This document shows, piece after piece, positions 17,732-27,889 of a stretch of 64,000 nucleotides of DNA. Position numbers and translations under genes: made by a program. Numbering within the stretch: the first letter of the stretch is position 1; every line of letters starts with the position of its first letter. Origin of the DNA: CAYQUO01 sp964420835. GTDB taxonomy: Bacteria; Chloroflexota; Anaerolineae; Anaerolineales; Anaerolineaceae. The notes under the pieces are model-generated. The model was not told where the DNA came from. It ran no database searches and saw only the letters and a list, made by a program, of their open reading frames with translations. Where the stretch lies: positions 7,380 to 71,379 of the forward strand of contig CAYQUO010000018.1 of NCBI GenBank assembly GCA_964420835.1, in the 5' to 3' direction.

Positions 17732-19900
17732 TTATTTTGGCTGTTCGGGTGCATCCATCCTTTCCGGATCATTCACCCCGGCAAATTGCCCTGCCCGCTG
17801 TCGGGTGGTCCCCTCCGGGTCTGCCGGCCCGGCTTCCCAAATTGAGAACAGCAGCCAGCCGGTAAAGAACAGGCTGACCAGGTACACCCCGTACTGGTAG
17901 CGGGTTTCCTGTGAGACATTGAACACGAAGATGATCAGCGATTGCAATATTGCCGGCGCCGCCGCCAGCAGCGTTCTCCCTTTTCGTTTGGTGATTGCGA
18001 TTGCCACGGCGCAAAAAAGGATCGCCGCAAGCCAGGCTGCCGGCCGCCAGAACAGGATGTACAGCAGCTGGAAGGAATCCCAGGAGAGGGTTTGCCAGTA
18101 GAATCTGCTCAACGGCTTTACCAGCCAGGGCAGCCTGGAATCCTCTCCGCTGACCCCTGCCACCGTGTAATCGATCCAACTGGCGCCCGCAGCGGTGTCC
18201 GGCTTGTAGTACAGCGGGGTGACGTAAGTGTTGCAGGCGGGCTGGATGGTGTACACCAGCGAGCCAATCCCGGCTGCCGCCTCCAGGTCCGGCCGGGGAT
18301 CGCGCAGGAACAGGTTGAAGGCCAGGTGGATGTACCGCAGCGGGTGCGCCAGCAGCGGGCCGGCGTCCAGGTTTTGGCCCAGGATGATCGGCACGGAGGA
18401 GCATGGCGAATAATCCCATTCCTTCAGCGGCATCAATTGTTCGATATCCGTCCGTTCGGCGGCACTCAGGATGGTACCGTGCTGCACGTGGGCTCCAATG
18501 TGGTGTAGTGGCAGGGCATATTGCAGCCCTGCCGGCATGGGCGAGGCACCCAGGGCCCGGTAGCCCGGCCCGCTGACTGCCCAGCGCAGCGCCAGCACCG
18601 CCGCCAGGGCGGCCAGCGTCCATTTCCACTGGCTGCGGAAGAACAGGATGATCAGCGGCAACAATAGGATCACCAGTGGGTAGCCGTTGTGCCGGAAGAG
18701 GGACACCAACAGGCAGCAGGTCACCAGGCCCGCCCAATTCTTCCGCCTGGTCAGCCACCGCCCTTGGCTCAGGGCGATCTCCACGCAGATCAGCGTCAGC
18801 CACAGCAGGGAGATGCTGTAGGGCACATCCTTCCAGACTGTGGCAGTGTACAACCAGTTTACCGGGGAGATGGCGAACAACAGGCTGGTCAGCCAGGCGA
18901 TGCCCGCCGGCATGCCCCTGCGGACCAGGTTGCTGATCCCCCAGGCTGCCACCAGTGAGAGGAAGGCGGCTTGGGCAATCGTCACCGCCGTTGGGCTGTC
19001 CCAGGCGAGCGTCACCAGGCGGATGGCCAGGGTGTGGAACACCGGATGGTGGTCCTCCATTTGCAGGGTGTGTGCCTGCATCCATTGTGACAGCGAATCA
19101 CCGCTCATCAGCGCCGGGGAATAGGTCAGCAGCACCACCAGGCAGGGGAGGAAGATGGGGATGGCGTAGAACAGCCAGGTTCCCGCTTGGTTGCGCCCTC
19201 CGGCTGTTCGTGGTGGCAACGAAAGCACCCAGCGGAGGATGAGGTAAAACAGGCTGGTAAAAAAGACCAGGCTGAGGAAAAAGTACAACCAGCGGATGGA
19301 AGCCTGCAGCGGCAGGTGGGGGTCGTAGGTATACTGCCGTTCTTTCTCTTCAATGAGCGAAAATTCATCGCTTAGCCCGTCCCAGGTGATTCGCACGCTC
19401 CCCATCCCCGGCCCGGCCTGGAACTGGATGTATGGACGGCTGGAGGTGTGGCCGCTCCACCTCAGGGTCGCCGGTGAATCGGCGCGGAACGTCCGGGCCT
19501 GGTATTCCCAGGGCCCCTCCCGCACGACCTGGGCGTGGGGTATGTCGATGTGCCCGTTGTTGATCCCCTCGATGATCACCGGCCCGTTATTGGTCAGCGC
19601 CTCGATGGTCAGGTTTCGTGCCTGGAGGAAGGAAAGACTGCCGGGGACGGGTATGGAAAGGGGGATGGCCAGCAGGATGGAAATGGCCAGGGATTTCCTG
19701 CTTGCAGATTGTTTCCATGCCGTACGCGCCCACCCGGATGATGACCACATCGCCAGGGCGAAAAGCGCCGCGGCCAGGGCAACACTGCCGGCCAGTTCGC
19801 GGCGCGAAACCAGGACCTCATCCAGCGTTGACAGATGGAACCAGGTGCTGCCCGCGATGGCGAACAGCGTGGATGGAATGACCCTTCGAAGACCCGTCAT
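17732..19900 (-). CDS. Large polytopic GT-C-like membrane protein
   Basis: 722 residues. N-terminal membrane segments are followed by a beta-rich extracytoplasmic insert (about 95-190). About ten more segments then surround the motif SPALMSGDSLSQW and HHPVFHTL. An Asp in the first outer loop and a His-rich loop like these are typical of GT-C membrane glycosyltransferases (DUF6020/PMT-like). I infer transfer of a sugar from a lipid carrier to a cell-surface acceptor. It resembles the protein at 38950-41283 in architecture, including a 'VRITWDG/VQVTWDG' strand in the insert. Confidence 0.7.
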   Translation of the reverse strand: MTGLRRVIPSTLFAIAGSTWFHLSTLDEVLVSRRELAGSVALAAALFALAMWSSSGWARTAWKQSASRKSLAISILLAIPLSIPVPGSLSFLQARNLTIEALTNNGPVIIEGINNGHIDIPHAQVVREGPWEYQARTFRADSPATLRWSGHTSSRPYIQFQAGPGMGSVRITWDGLSDEFSLIEEKERQYTYDPHLPLQASIRWLYFFLSLVFFTSLFYLILRWVLSLPPRTAGGRNQAGTWLFYAIPIFLPCLVVLLTYSPALMSGDSLSQWMQAHTLQMEDHHPVFHTLAIRLVTLAWDSPTAVTIAQAAFLSLVAAWGISNLVRRGMPAGIAWLTSLLFAISPVNWLYTATVWKDVPYSISLLWLTLICVEIALSQGRWLTRRKNWAGLVTCCLLVSLFRHNGYPLVILLLPLIILFFRSQWKWTLAALAAVLALRWAVSGPGYRALGASPMPAGLQYALPLHHIGAHVQHGTILSAAERTDIEQLMPLKEWDYSPCSSVPIILGQNLDAGPLLAHPLRYIHLAFNLFLRDPRPDLEAAAGIGSLVYTIQPACNTYVTPLYYKPDTAAGASWIDYTVAGVSGEDSRLPWLVKPLSRFYWQTLSWDSFQLLYILFWRPAAWLAAILFCAVAIAITKRKGRTLLAAAPAILQSLIIFVFNVSQETRYQYGVYLVSLFFTGWLLFSIWEAGPADPEGTTRQRAGQFAGVNDPERMDAPEQPK

Positions 19901-20024
19901 AAGGAATTCCTGGCTGCCAATCCCCGGTAACAGGAAATATGGTGTTTCAATTTTACATGAGAAACCACTTGGTTTGTCAACCTGCCCCTGGCGGAGGGTT
20001 TTTTCCCGGCCCCTGCCGGGTGGT

Positions 20025-20282
20025 TTATCGTAGGAACTCCAAATAGAGAAACACCATCAGGGTCATGCCGGCGATCAGGATCAGCGCCGGCAGCAGGTGG
20101 CGTTGGAAGGACGACTGGCCTGGCGTGTCATCCTCCAGTTCCGGCCGGGATGGATCCTTCCCGCCAGGGGCGCCGCTTTGTACGCGCTTCATTGAAGGCA
20201 GGTCGTATGGCCTCGGCGTCCCGCATTGGGGGCAGAACTTTTCACTGGGGTCGTATTCGGTACCGCAATAGTTGCATTTCAT
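20025..20282 (-). CDS. Zinc-ribbon protein with C-terminal membrane anchor
   Basis: 85 residues. MKCNYCGTEYDPSEKFCPQCG is a clean zinc ribbon (CxxC-x11-CxxC). A hydrophilic linker and one C-terminal membrane segment (about 63-83) follow. The ATG at 20282 begins the zinc ribbon; the longer upstream frame is low quality. Role unknown. Confidence 0.75.
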   Translation of the reverse strand: MKCNYCGTEYDPSEKFCPQCGTPRPYDLPSMKRVQSGAPGGKDPSRPELEDDTPGQSSFQRHLLPALILIAGMTLMVFLYLEFLR

Positions 20283-20591
20283 CGCAGGAATCCTGGTTGA
20301 ACCATGTGTCCGGCGGGCTTTGTGGATGGTGGCACCTTCCTCCGGCTGCCAAAGGAAGGAAGAGGTTGTGCAACCGGCAACTTTGCCGGGATTTCCTCCT
20401 CCCCGGTCCCGCCGGGCCCCTTCAGGGCACAGCCCTGGAAGGGATTGCAATTATAAGATACGCCTGAATTGGCAATTTTTCAAGTGTTTTTTGGATTGGC
20501 TTAACCCGGGGCTGGCAGGACCCTGCAGTCCAAACCATTCACAGCCCTGGCGGCGGGTGGCTCGTCTCCCGGAACGCTGCCCCGGTGCGCC

Positions 20592-21623
20592 CTAACTCGC
20601 CCTGGCCAGGTCGGACAGGAACCCCTCCACCGCCCAATCCGGCGTCGCCCACGAGGTCACCAGTCGCACGGCGCTCCTCTCCCCATCCATCCTGGACCAG
20701 GTGTAGAACAGGTAGTTCTGCATCATCGCATCGATCACCGCCAGCGGGAGGATGGGGAAGATCTGGTTGGTCGGCGAGTCGATCAGGAAGGGATATCCCA
20801 ATTCCCGGATGCCTGTGGCCAGTTTTTGCGCCTGGCGGTTGGCGTGGGCGGCCAGTTGCAGGTACAGGTCGTCCCGGAAGAGTTCCTGGAACTGGATCCC
20901 CAGGAGCCTGCCCTTGGAGAGCAGGGCGCCGCGCTGCTTGAGGTGGTGCCGGAAGTTCAACTTCAACGCCGAGTTGCAGATCACCATCGCCTCGCCGATC
21001 AGCGCACCGTTCTTCGTCCCCCCGATGTAATACGCGTCCGCCAGGCTGGAAAGTGCTTCCAGTGTCAGGTCGCATTTCCCGCAGGCCAGCGCCTGCCCCA
21101 GCCGTGCCCCGTCAACATACAGGTACAGCCCCAGCCGGCGGCAGGTTTCCGCCAGGGCGGCAAACTCAGCCCTGGAATAGACCGTCCCCAGTTCGGTGGA
21201 CTGGGAGGTAAACACCAGCCGGGGCACAACCATGTGCTCATCGTTGTGTTCGGCCGCCACTTCCTCCACCTCCTGCGGGGTCACCTTGCCATTCACCCCG
21301 GTCACTGCGTGGATCTTGTGGCCGGTTGCTTCGATGGCCCCTGCCTCATGCACGTGGATGTGCGCGCTTGGCACGGCGATCGCCGACTCGTACGGCCGTA
21401 AAAATGCCGCCAGGGCTGTGAGGTTGGCCTGTGTTCCCCCGGAGAGGAAATGCACGTCGGCATCTGGCCGTCCGGCTGCCGCTTTGATCATCGTGGCCGC
21501 CTGGCTGCAATGGCGGTCCTCGCCGTAGCCCTTTTCCTGCTCCAGGTTGCTCTGTTCCAGCGCTGCCAGGATGTTCGGGTGCGCGCCTTCACCGTAATCG
21601 TTCAGAAAACTGTATTTGCTCAT
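20592..21623 (-). CDS. Threonine aldolase family PLP enzyme
   Basis: 343 residues, standard for low-specificity L-threonine aldolases. The opening SFLNDYGEGAHPNIL, FLSGGTQANLTAL (PLP phosphate binding), HIHVHEAGAIEATGH, YVDGARLGQAL and the PLP lysine in YIGGTKNGAL all match. It cleaves L-threonine or allo-threonine to glycine and acetaldehyde, using fold-type I PLP chemistry. Acetaldehyde is also the product of the DeoC aldolase in the microcompartment locus, but the two loci are far apart. Confidence 0.9.
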   Translation of the reverse strand: MSKYSFLNDYGEGAHPNILAALEQSNLEQEKGYGEDRHCSQAATMIKAAAGRPDADVHFLSGGTQANLTALAAFLRPYESAIAVPSAHIHVHEAGAIEATGHKIHAVTGVNGKVTPQEVEEVAAEHNDEHMVVPRLVFTSQSTELGTVYSRAEFAALAETCRRLGLYLYVDGARLGQALACGKCDLTLEALSSLADAYYIGGTKNGALIGEAMVICNSALKLNFRHHLKQRGALLSKGRLLGIQFQELFRDDLYLQLAAHANRQAQKLATGIRELGYPFLIDSPTNQIFPILPLAVIDAMMQNYLFYTWSRMDGERSAVRLVTSWATPDWAVEGFLSDLARAS

Positions 21624-21681
21624 GGTTGTCGAGAAATATTGACTTGTGTGACCGGGCTTTACATGGCTTCCGCCATCCGGT

Positions 21682-22710
21682 TTACTCCATGGGTACGGAC
21701 AGTGGGTTGATCAGGCCGGCTTGCAGGTTGTCCAGCATCCGCTGCACCATCCCCAGGCGGCCCGGGGTCAGGATGTATGGCTGCACGTCGTTAATGGCGA
21801 TGGGGGCGGTTACCGTGCCGGCTCCCTGGCCGCCAGCCAGCGTGGGCCAGATCTCGCGCAGCGCCCCGGGCACATCCGCCTGGATGGTGGCTGCCCACCG
21901 CGAGCGCACATCATCCGGCGGGGTTTGCGCCCCGGCCAGGATCAACTCCCGGTTGAACAGGTTGGACAGCACTTCCGGGCTGGCTGCTTGGGGTGCCACG
22001 TACACCGAGTACACCACGTAGGGTGCCAGCGCATCCATGGCCGCGATCCAATCCTCCGGGCCTGCCGTGGAAGGCGCCGGGCTGATCAGTGGGAACCTGG
22101 CATATGGGGAATAATACGTTGCGCAGGTGCCGCAATAATAAGCCGCTCCATTCCGGAACCCGTCCGCAAAGTCCACCACCCCGGCGGCATCCGATGGCAG
22201 AAGGGCCCCGCTGCGCCAGTCAAAGGTGGAAACAGCCATCAGGTAGCCGGCGGTGAACCCGGCATTGGCCGGGCTTGTATGGATCACGGTCAGGTTGGCC
22301 GCCGCCGGCAGGTCTCCGTCGGCAGGGGTGACGAACTGCACCTGCGGGGCCGCTGCGATCAGCCCGGCCAGGTTGGCTGGCGGGCGGGGCATCACCACCA
22401 CCTGCCAGCCGGCGCCGATGTCATCCGGTTGCAGGTCCTGGCGTGTTTCCAACTCCATCCCGCTGCCCGCCGCCAGTTCCTGCAGCAGTTCCTGGTAGGA
22501 CTGGGTGACGGCGGCATCCAGGTCCTGCGGTGCCAGCAATACGGCCAGCGCCACCGGCGTGGTCGGTGTCGGCGGGGGGGTCTCCGTCGGAGTTGTTGTC
22601 ACCTGGGGTTCCGGGGTGGGGCCTCCGGGTTCAGCTGCTGCTTTGCAACCGGAAAAGGCCAACGCCAGGCCAAGCAGGATCAATGAAAGCCACAGCAGGG
22701 ATCGTCGCAT
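21682..22710 (-). CDS. BMP/PnrA-like substrate-binding lipoprotein
   Basis: 342 residues. The signal peptide has lipobox FSGC, followed by a Pro/Thr linker. The remainder has the alternating alpha/beta pattern of periplasmic binding proteins: VALAVLLAP, VVVMPRP, VQFVTPAD, FTAGYLMAV, FADGFRNGAAYY. FxxGY and the following GxxDxxxGF-like spacing recall the basic membrane protein (nucleoside-binding) family. No ABC permease or ATPase genes are adjacent. Confidence 0.65.
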   Translation of the reverse strand: MRRSLLWLSLILLGLALAFSGCKAAAEPGGPTPEPQVTTTPTETPPPTPTTPVALAVLLAPQDLDAAVTQSYQELLQELAAGSGMELETRQDLQPDDIGAGWQVVVMPRPPANLAGLIAAAPQVQFVTPADGDLPAAANLTVIHTSPANAGFTAGYLMAVSTFDWRSGALLPSDAAGVVDFADGFRNGAAYYCGTCATYYSPYARFPLISPAPSTAGPEDWIAAMDALAPYVVYSVYVAPQAASPEVLSNLFNRELILAGAQTPPDDVRSRWAATIQADVPGALREIWPTLAGGQGAGTVTAPIAINDVQPYILTPGRLGMVQRMLDNLQAGLINPLSVPME

Positions 22711-22963
22711 GGGCCAATTTTACCTCATCCCCGGGTCGCTGGCGGTTGGATGCGGGGGGAGGAGTCTGCCCGGGGTTGGCTGGCATGGCGCCGGCCTGTA
22801 CGGGCGGGGCTGTCCCGGAGTTTCTTAAAGTCCATCTTCCGCCCCGCCGCAGGGAAGAAACAGCCCAGGCATTTCCACTCCGGCTCTTAAGCCCTTTCAT
22901 CTTCCCCAAGTGAACGCCCAGGCACAATCCTGCCAGGTGCATTTTTCTCCATCCAGTGATACA

Positions 22964-24136
22964 ATGTTGAACCTCAAGAGGTTGCGGCAGGATTATTTTC
23001 TGTACGGTCTGCCCCCTCCTGATGGTTTTGTTTGGAAAATGAATGTCTTTATCCTTGGCCCACTGCTGATCATCTTTGCCCTCATCGCCTGGATGGGCTG
23101 GCAATCCACCATTAAACCGGCGCCTTCCGAGGTCCTTTTTCAAGTTCAGGAAGTTGACCTGTTGCGCGTTACGCGCGGGGCGGATGGCTGGGTCGTCACT
23201 TCCCGGGATCACCTGCACCCCGTGGCGCTGCGGGTGGGAAGCACACCAGCCGTGATGGAGCAGGTTTACCCGCTCAGCCCATCCAATGGCGGCTTTGTCA
23301 CCGGCAAAACGCAGTTCCCCGCCGGGCGCTGCTTCTTTGAGGTCACCCTGCAGGATGGACGGTCCATCCCCCTTGTCGAACGCCATCTTCCGCTTGAAGG
23401 GGCGGCTAATTTCCGTGACCTGGGCGGTTACGAGGCGGCTGGCGGCCGCCGGGTGGCTTACGGCCGGATATTCCGCTCCGATGAACTATTCCGCCTGAAC
23501 GAGATGGATGAGCAGTTGCTCAACACCCTGGGCTTGCGAACGGTCGTCGACCTGCGCAACCCGGACGAGGTTCTCAAGCGCCCGGACCGCCTGCCGCCTG
23601 GTTCAACCTATGTCAACCTGCCGGTGTATTTGGGGGATGCGATCTCCCTCAAGGATATTCTGTTCTTTCGCCACCAGATGGACAGCCGGTTCCAACATTT
23701 CTACCGGGAAACGCTGGTCGACCGGGGTGCACCGGCCCTGGGTGCGCTGCTTCGCCTTGCTGCCGATCCCGCCCGCTTGCCCCTGCTCTTCCACTGCACC
23801 GCCGGCAAGGACCGAACGGGTGTGGCTGCCATGCTCCTCTTGTCCATCTGCGGTGTCCCCCGCCGCACCATCGTCGCCGATTACACCCTCAGCAACCTGG
23901 CGCTCGAATGGAGCCTGGAGACTTTTCGCAGAAACAGCAGTTCCAACTGGAGTGTGCCCGGCCTCCGGCTTGAGCAACTCCTTCCCCTTTTCTCCGCCCG
24001 CGGGGAGATCCTGGAAGGTGTGTATGATCACATCGAAGCAAAATACGGCTCGATGGAGGATTACCTCCTGGGCCCGGTGGGGCTCACCCCGGAGGAATTT
24101 CAAGCCATCCGCAGCAACCTGCTTGTAACTTCCTGA
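22964..24136 (+). CDS. Tyrosine-protein phosphatase (Y_phosphatase3/DSP-like), membrane-anchored
   Basis: About 390 residues. One membrane segment near the N-terminus is followed by a beta-rich domain. The phosphatase part begins at LEGAANFRDLGGY and carries the P-loop HCTAGKDRTGVA, whose Cys is the nucleophile and Arg binds phosphate. GRIFRSDEL and VVDLRNPDE also match tyrosine/serine phosphatases of this type. The start is uncertain: 22964 overlaps a TACAAT that may be the -10 box, in which case the ATG at 23039 would be used. Confidence 0.82.
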   Translation: MLNLKRLRQDYFLYGLPPPDGFVWKMNVFILGPLLIIFALIAWMGWQSTIKPAPSEVLFQVQEVDLLRVTRGADGWVVTSRDHLHPVALRVGSTPAVMEQVYPLSPSNGGFVTGKTQFPAGRCFFEVTLQDGRSIPLVERHLPLEGAANFRDLGGYEAAGGRRVAYGRIFRSDELFRLNEMDEQLLNTLGLRTVVDLRNPDEVLKRPDRLPPGSTYVNLPVYLGDAISLKDILFFRHQMDSRFQHFYRETLVDRGAPALGALLRLAADPARLPLLFHCTAGKDRTGVAAMLLLSICGVPRRTIVADYTLSNLALEWSLETFRRNSSSNWSVPGLRLEQLLPLFSARGEILEGVYDHIEAKYGSMEDYLLGPVGLTPEEFQAIRSNLLVTS

Positions 24137-24277
24137 CCAGCTTCATTTATTAATAAGAAAGAGCCCAAAACGCGCCGGCAGACAGACCGGTGGGTTGGAT
24201 GTTGACCTTGCAGGGATGATAATTTCCCTGGTGGTTTCCCCGCTATAATAGGAGTGTTTGCGGAAGGAGGGAAACCC

Positions 24278-26362
24278 ATGGCAGAGGTAAAGGGACATCT
24301 GCGTGAGGACAAGGCTACCTATGGCGAGAAGGTGGTCCTCAAACATCTTGCCGATCACCTCCCGAAGGAATTCACGGTATATGTGGAGTTTCCGATTTCG
24401 GACAGCCGCATCCAGCGGTATCCGGATTTTGCTGTATTGGCTAACTATGGGGTGGTGGTCCTTGAGGTGAAGGACTGGGTGAACGTGGAATCCTTCGACC
24501 GTTTCACTGCCCGCATCCGTACACGTAAGAACGAGGTGCGGGAGGAAAAAAACCCCGTCTCCATCGCCCGGGATTACTGTACGTCCTTAACGGCGGAATT
24601 TCAACGCATGAAAACCCTGCTCAACGACCGGCAGGCGCTTAAGGTCGCTTGGGGGTATGCGGTTGTTTTCCCGAACCTTCATGGCTCCACGCTCTCAAGA
24701 TTAAAGAAATTGTGGGGAGAGGATTTTGTTCTTGGACTGGCTGACCTCTCGCCCGACCTGATCCTGAAAAGGCTCAAATCCACCATTGCAACCCATCACA
24801 TTCGTACACTAACACGCTCCGAACTGGACTGCATACGGGGTGTATTGAACCCTACAATCGTCGTCCATCCTTCCGGGCGGTTGCCGGTAATCCTGGATCA
24901 ATCTCAGGAAACCCTCGTCAGCGAACCGGTTCGTCCACCTTCTGAAATTTCGACCGCCGATGAAGCCCATCCCGTCTCCCGGCAGGAAGTCCTCCTCCCC
25001 CGGGAAGAGCCGCTTGCTGGGACTGCAACCCAAACCTCTGAACCCGAACCGCCTTTCAAAAGAACCCCTCCCACCCTTGAAGAACTTGCCAGCCAGACCG
25101 CTGTCCGCCTCGTCCGAGGTGTTGCCGGCTCCGGCAAGACGCTTGTTCTCACCCAGCGTGCCCGATACCTGGCCGCGCGCTACCCGGAGTGGCGCATCCT
25201 CGTCCTCACCTTTAACGACAAACTGAAGGACAGCCTTGCGGATTCCCTTTTCCGCTGCTCCAATATCAGGGTGTGCACCTTCTATGGGCTTTGCCGCCAA
25301 CTCATGAGCGATCGCATCCCCTGGAAGAATCCCATCACGTCCGAAGGCTGGCTGAAGCACCACCGCGACCGGTTCCCGCTGGTCGATGAACTGGGGGTCG
25401 AATTCCTCCAGGAGGAATTCAAGTGGCTGATGGATACGCTCACGCTCGACCGGGCCGCCTACCTCTCGTCCGAGCGCAAGGGGCGCGGCTTGCAACGCCG
25501 CCTGGGCAAACAACTTCGCAGCCGGGTCTTTGACATCTTCGAGGCTTACCGCGCCTGCCTGCAGAAGGAAAAACTGCTGGATTGGGTGGATATTCCACGC
25601 CTTGTCCTGGATGGCGTTCTGCAGGGCCAACTTCCTGTTGAACCCTATCATGCCATCCTCATCGACGAGGCGCAGGATTTTGCCCCTGCCTGGTTCCGGC
25701 TGATCAATCACAACCTTGTTTCCGGGGGTGCCCTGTTCCTTGCCGATGACCCTGCCCAGAGCATCTACCGCTATTTCAGTTGGCGTGAAAAAGGCATCGA
25801 GGTCGTCGGGCGCACCCGCCACCTCAGGGTCCCCTATCGCAACACGTACGAGATCTACCAGGCCGCATTTGAACTGATCCGCAGCGACGAAGCCCTGCGC
25901 CACCAGTTCGAGGAGGAGGGCCAGATTGTCCTCCCCGACCTGGATCCCGATTCGATGCAGCATGGAAAAAAACCCATCCTCAGGCGTTTTTCCACCTTTG
26001 CCGCCGAGGCCGGTTTCATCCTTGAACAGGTGCGCTCCCTTTCCCTGTTGGGCATTCGCGGCGGGCAGATCGCCGTTCTTAACCGCCACCGGAAGGGCAA
26101 GGCCGAATTGCAGAAAGCCTTGAAGGGGCTTGATATTAATATCGACACCTATCACCAATACAAGGGCCTGGAATTTGAGGCCGTCTTCCTCACCGGAATC
26201 CAGGATGCCTTCCCGCCCGGGGCCGACCCGCAAAAACTGAGCGAAGAGCGCCGCCTGGTCTACATGGCCATGACACGCGCCCGCCGCGAGCTTGTCCTTA
26301 CCGGTTGCGGCCCCATTCCACAGCCGCTGCGCTGCATCCTGCCCCATGTTGACCAGGTGTAA
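24278..26362 (+). CDS. NERD-domain nuclease fused to a UvrD-like SF1 helicase
   Basis: 694 residues. The NERD domain (about 10-130) shows GE at 16-17, D50 and EVK 63-65, the PD-(D/E)XK-like active site. A variable linker follows. The SF1 helicase part has Walker A GVAGSGKT (281-288), LVLTFND (motif Ia), Walker B LIDEAQD (463-467), DDPAQSIYR (motif III) and the C-terminal HQYKGLEFEAVFL and AMTRARREL (motifs V-VI). Such proteins act in DNA processing and sometimes in anti-phage defence. GGAGGG five bases before 24278 sets the start. No defence partner genes are adjacent. Confidence 0.9.
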   Translation: MAEVKGHLREDKATYGEKVVLKHLADHLPKEFTVYVEFPISDSRIQRYPDFAVLANYGVVVLEVKDWVNVESFDRFTARIRTRKNEVREEKNPVSIARDYCTSLTAEFQRMKTLLNDRQALKVAWGYAVVFPNLHGSTLSRLKKLWGEDFVLGLADLSPDLILKRLKSTIATHHIRTLTRSELDCIRGVLNPTIVVHPSGRLPVILDQSQETLVSEPVRPPSEISTADEAHPVSRQEVLLPREEPLAGTATQTSEPEPPFKRTPPTLEELASQTAVRLVRGVAGSGKTLVLTQRARYLAARYPEWRILVLTFNDKLKDSLADSLFRCSNIRVCTFYGLCRQLMSDRIPWKNPITSEGWLKHHRDRFPLVDELGVEFLQEEFKWLMDTLTLDRAAYLSSERKGRGLQRRLGKQLRSRVFDIFEAYRACLQKEKLLDWVDIPRLVLDGVLQGQLPVEPYHAILIDEAQDFAPAWFRLINHNLVSGGALFLADDPAQSIYRYFSWREKGIEVVGRTRHLRVPYRNTYEIYQAAFELIRSDEALRHQFEEEGQIVLPDLDPDSMQHGKKPILRRFSTFAAEAGFILEQVRSLSLLGIRGGQIAVLNRHRKGKAELQKALKGLDINIDTYHQYKGLEFEAVFLTGIQDAFPPGADPQKLSEERRLVYMAMTRARRELVLTGCGPIPQPLRCILPHVDQV

Positions 26363-26397
26363 CCCCTCCAACTTCCTTCCCCTGGGGGGGTTGGTTT
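26361..26397 (+). terminator. Possible terminator after the NERD-helicase
   Basis: An AACCCC run pairs with a GGGGGTT run across a pyrimidine-rich loop, with GGTTTTGCC following. Weak, with a short T tract. Confidence 0.35.
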
Positions 26398-26587
26398 TGC
26401 CGGTCGATCCGTCCCTCGCCTGGCCCTCGTGCCCGGGGTTTTCCATTGGGAATATTAATAATTTGCATACAGAAGTTTCATCCGGTATTAATCAGCATTT
26501 CCTATACTTTTACCTGTCAGGCGGGGGTCTGACCGGGCGCAATACCGCATGTCTCCCCCTGGCCCCGCCTGTTGAAAGGTGTATCCG

Positions 26588-27739
26588 ATGAAACGTTTTC
26601 TGCTCGTTTTCCTGCTGCTGACCGGCATCGGCATCTCCTCCCTGTTCGGCGCAGCCGTGGGCGCCCTGGCCGTTTATTCCATCGAGCACAAGGACCTTCA
26701 AAACGCGATCAGCGGCCTTCAGTTCCCAACCGCAGGGAGCGCACCGGTGGTGACCATGCCGGGGCCAGCCGGGGCCATTGTCATTAACACTTCTGACGTC
26801 CAAACGACCATCACGCAGGTGGTCAGGCGGATCGGCCCCGCCGTGGTCACCGTGGTGGGGAACGCCCGGGTGGATGTGGGCCCTTTCTGGCCGCATTCCA
26901 CATCCGAGGTCAGCGGCAGCGGTGTGTTCATTTCCCCGGAAGGTTACATCCTCACCAACAACCACGTGGTGGAAGATGCCTCCGGTTTCCATGTCACCCT
27001 GGCGGATGGCACCACCCAGTCGGCGGTTTTGGTGGGCGCCGATCAGTATTCCGACCTGGCCGTGCTCAAGGTCGATGGCCCGGTCCCGGCGGTGGCCGGT
27101 TTTGGCAATTCCGATGTGCTGGATTCCGGAGAAGCGGTCATCGCCATCGGCTCCCCCCTTGGCGACTTCAAGAACTCGGTCACCGTTGGCGTGGTCAGCG
27201 CCACCGGCCGTTCCATCGATACCGGCCGCGGTTACCTGGTGGAGGACCTCATCCAGACCGATGCCGCCATCAACAACGGCAACTCGGGTGGCCCGCTGGT
27301 CAACCTGGCCGGCGAGGTCATCGGCATCAATACGCTCGTCGTCCGCTCCAGCGGCTCGGGCACGGTCGCCGAGGGGCTCGGTTTTGCCATCCCCTCCAAC
27401 ACCGCTGCAACCGTTGCCGGGCAGATCATCCAGACCGGTTCGGTTTCCCGCCCCAACCTGGGCATCCGCGGGCAGTCCATCACCCCCTACGTTGCCCGCC
27501 GCTACAACCTGCCGGTGGAATGGGGCGTTTATATTACGGCTGTCCAGTCCGGTGGACCGGCCGCCCGGGCCGGCCTGCAGGAGGGTGACATCATCACCCG
27601 CATCGGCGAGGTTGCGCTGGGCGAAACCAACTCCTTCATCAACGCCCTCTACAGGTTCCACCCGGGCGACAAGGTCACCATTGGCATTGTGCGCGACCTT
27701 AAGCAGATGGAGGTCCAGGTCACCCTCGCCGGCTCCTGA
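26588..27739 (+). CDS. HtrA/DegP-type serine protease with PDZ domain
   Basis: 383 residues. The N-terminal signal anchor is at about 3-29. A trypsin-like domain carries the catalytic triad: His126 in TNNHVVED, Asp156 in YSDLAVL and Ser233 in GNSGGPL. One PDZ domain follows (about 280-380), with NLGIRG and AGLQEGDIITRIG. It degrades or refolds misfolded exported proteins outside the cytoplasmic membrane. I prefer ATG 26588, with GAAAGGTG upstream, over GTG 26579. It converges with the TIR gene. Confidence 0.92.
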   Translation: MKRFLLVFLLLTGIGISSLFGAAVGALAVYSIEHKDLQNAISGLQFPTAGSAPVVTMPGPAGAIVINTSDVQTTITQVVRRIGPAVVTVVGNARVDVGPFWPHSTSEVSGSGVFISPEGYILTNNHVVEDASGFHVTLADGTTQSAVLVGADQYSDLAVLKVDGPVPAVAGFGNSDVLDSGEAVIAIGSPLGDFKNSVTVGVVSATGRSIDTGRGYLVEDLIQTDAAINNGNSGGPLVNLAGEVIGINTLVVRSSGSGTVAEGLGFAIPSNTAATVAGQIIQTGSVSRPNLGIRGQSITPYVARRYNLPVEWGVYITAVQSGGPAARAGLQEGDIITRIGEVALGETNSFINALYRFHPGDKVTIGIVRDLKQMEVQVTLAGS

Positions 27740-27889
27740 AAGCAGATGGGCGGCCGCCATGCCGCCCTTGCCAATACCTGTCCTGGCCGGCTCCTGCGCC
27801 AGTCCGGTGTATTCGCCAGGGTACTGTTTTTCCCCTCCACCCGGAGGGTTTTCACACATGCCGCCGGGTGCGCAACAACCTTCAAACAG

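Noticed and set aside
24809..26446. 545-codon minus-strand open frame opposite the NERD-helicase
   Set aside because: Shadow of the helicase gene, whose motifs are intact on the plus strand.
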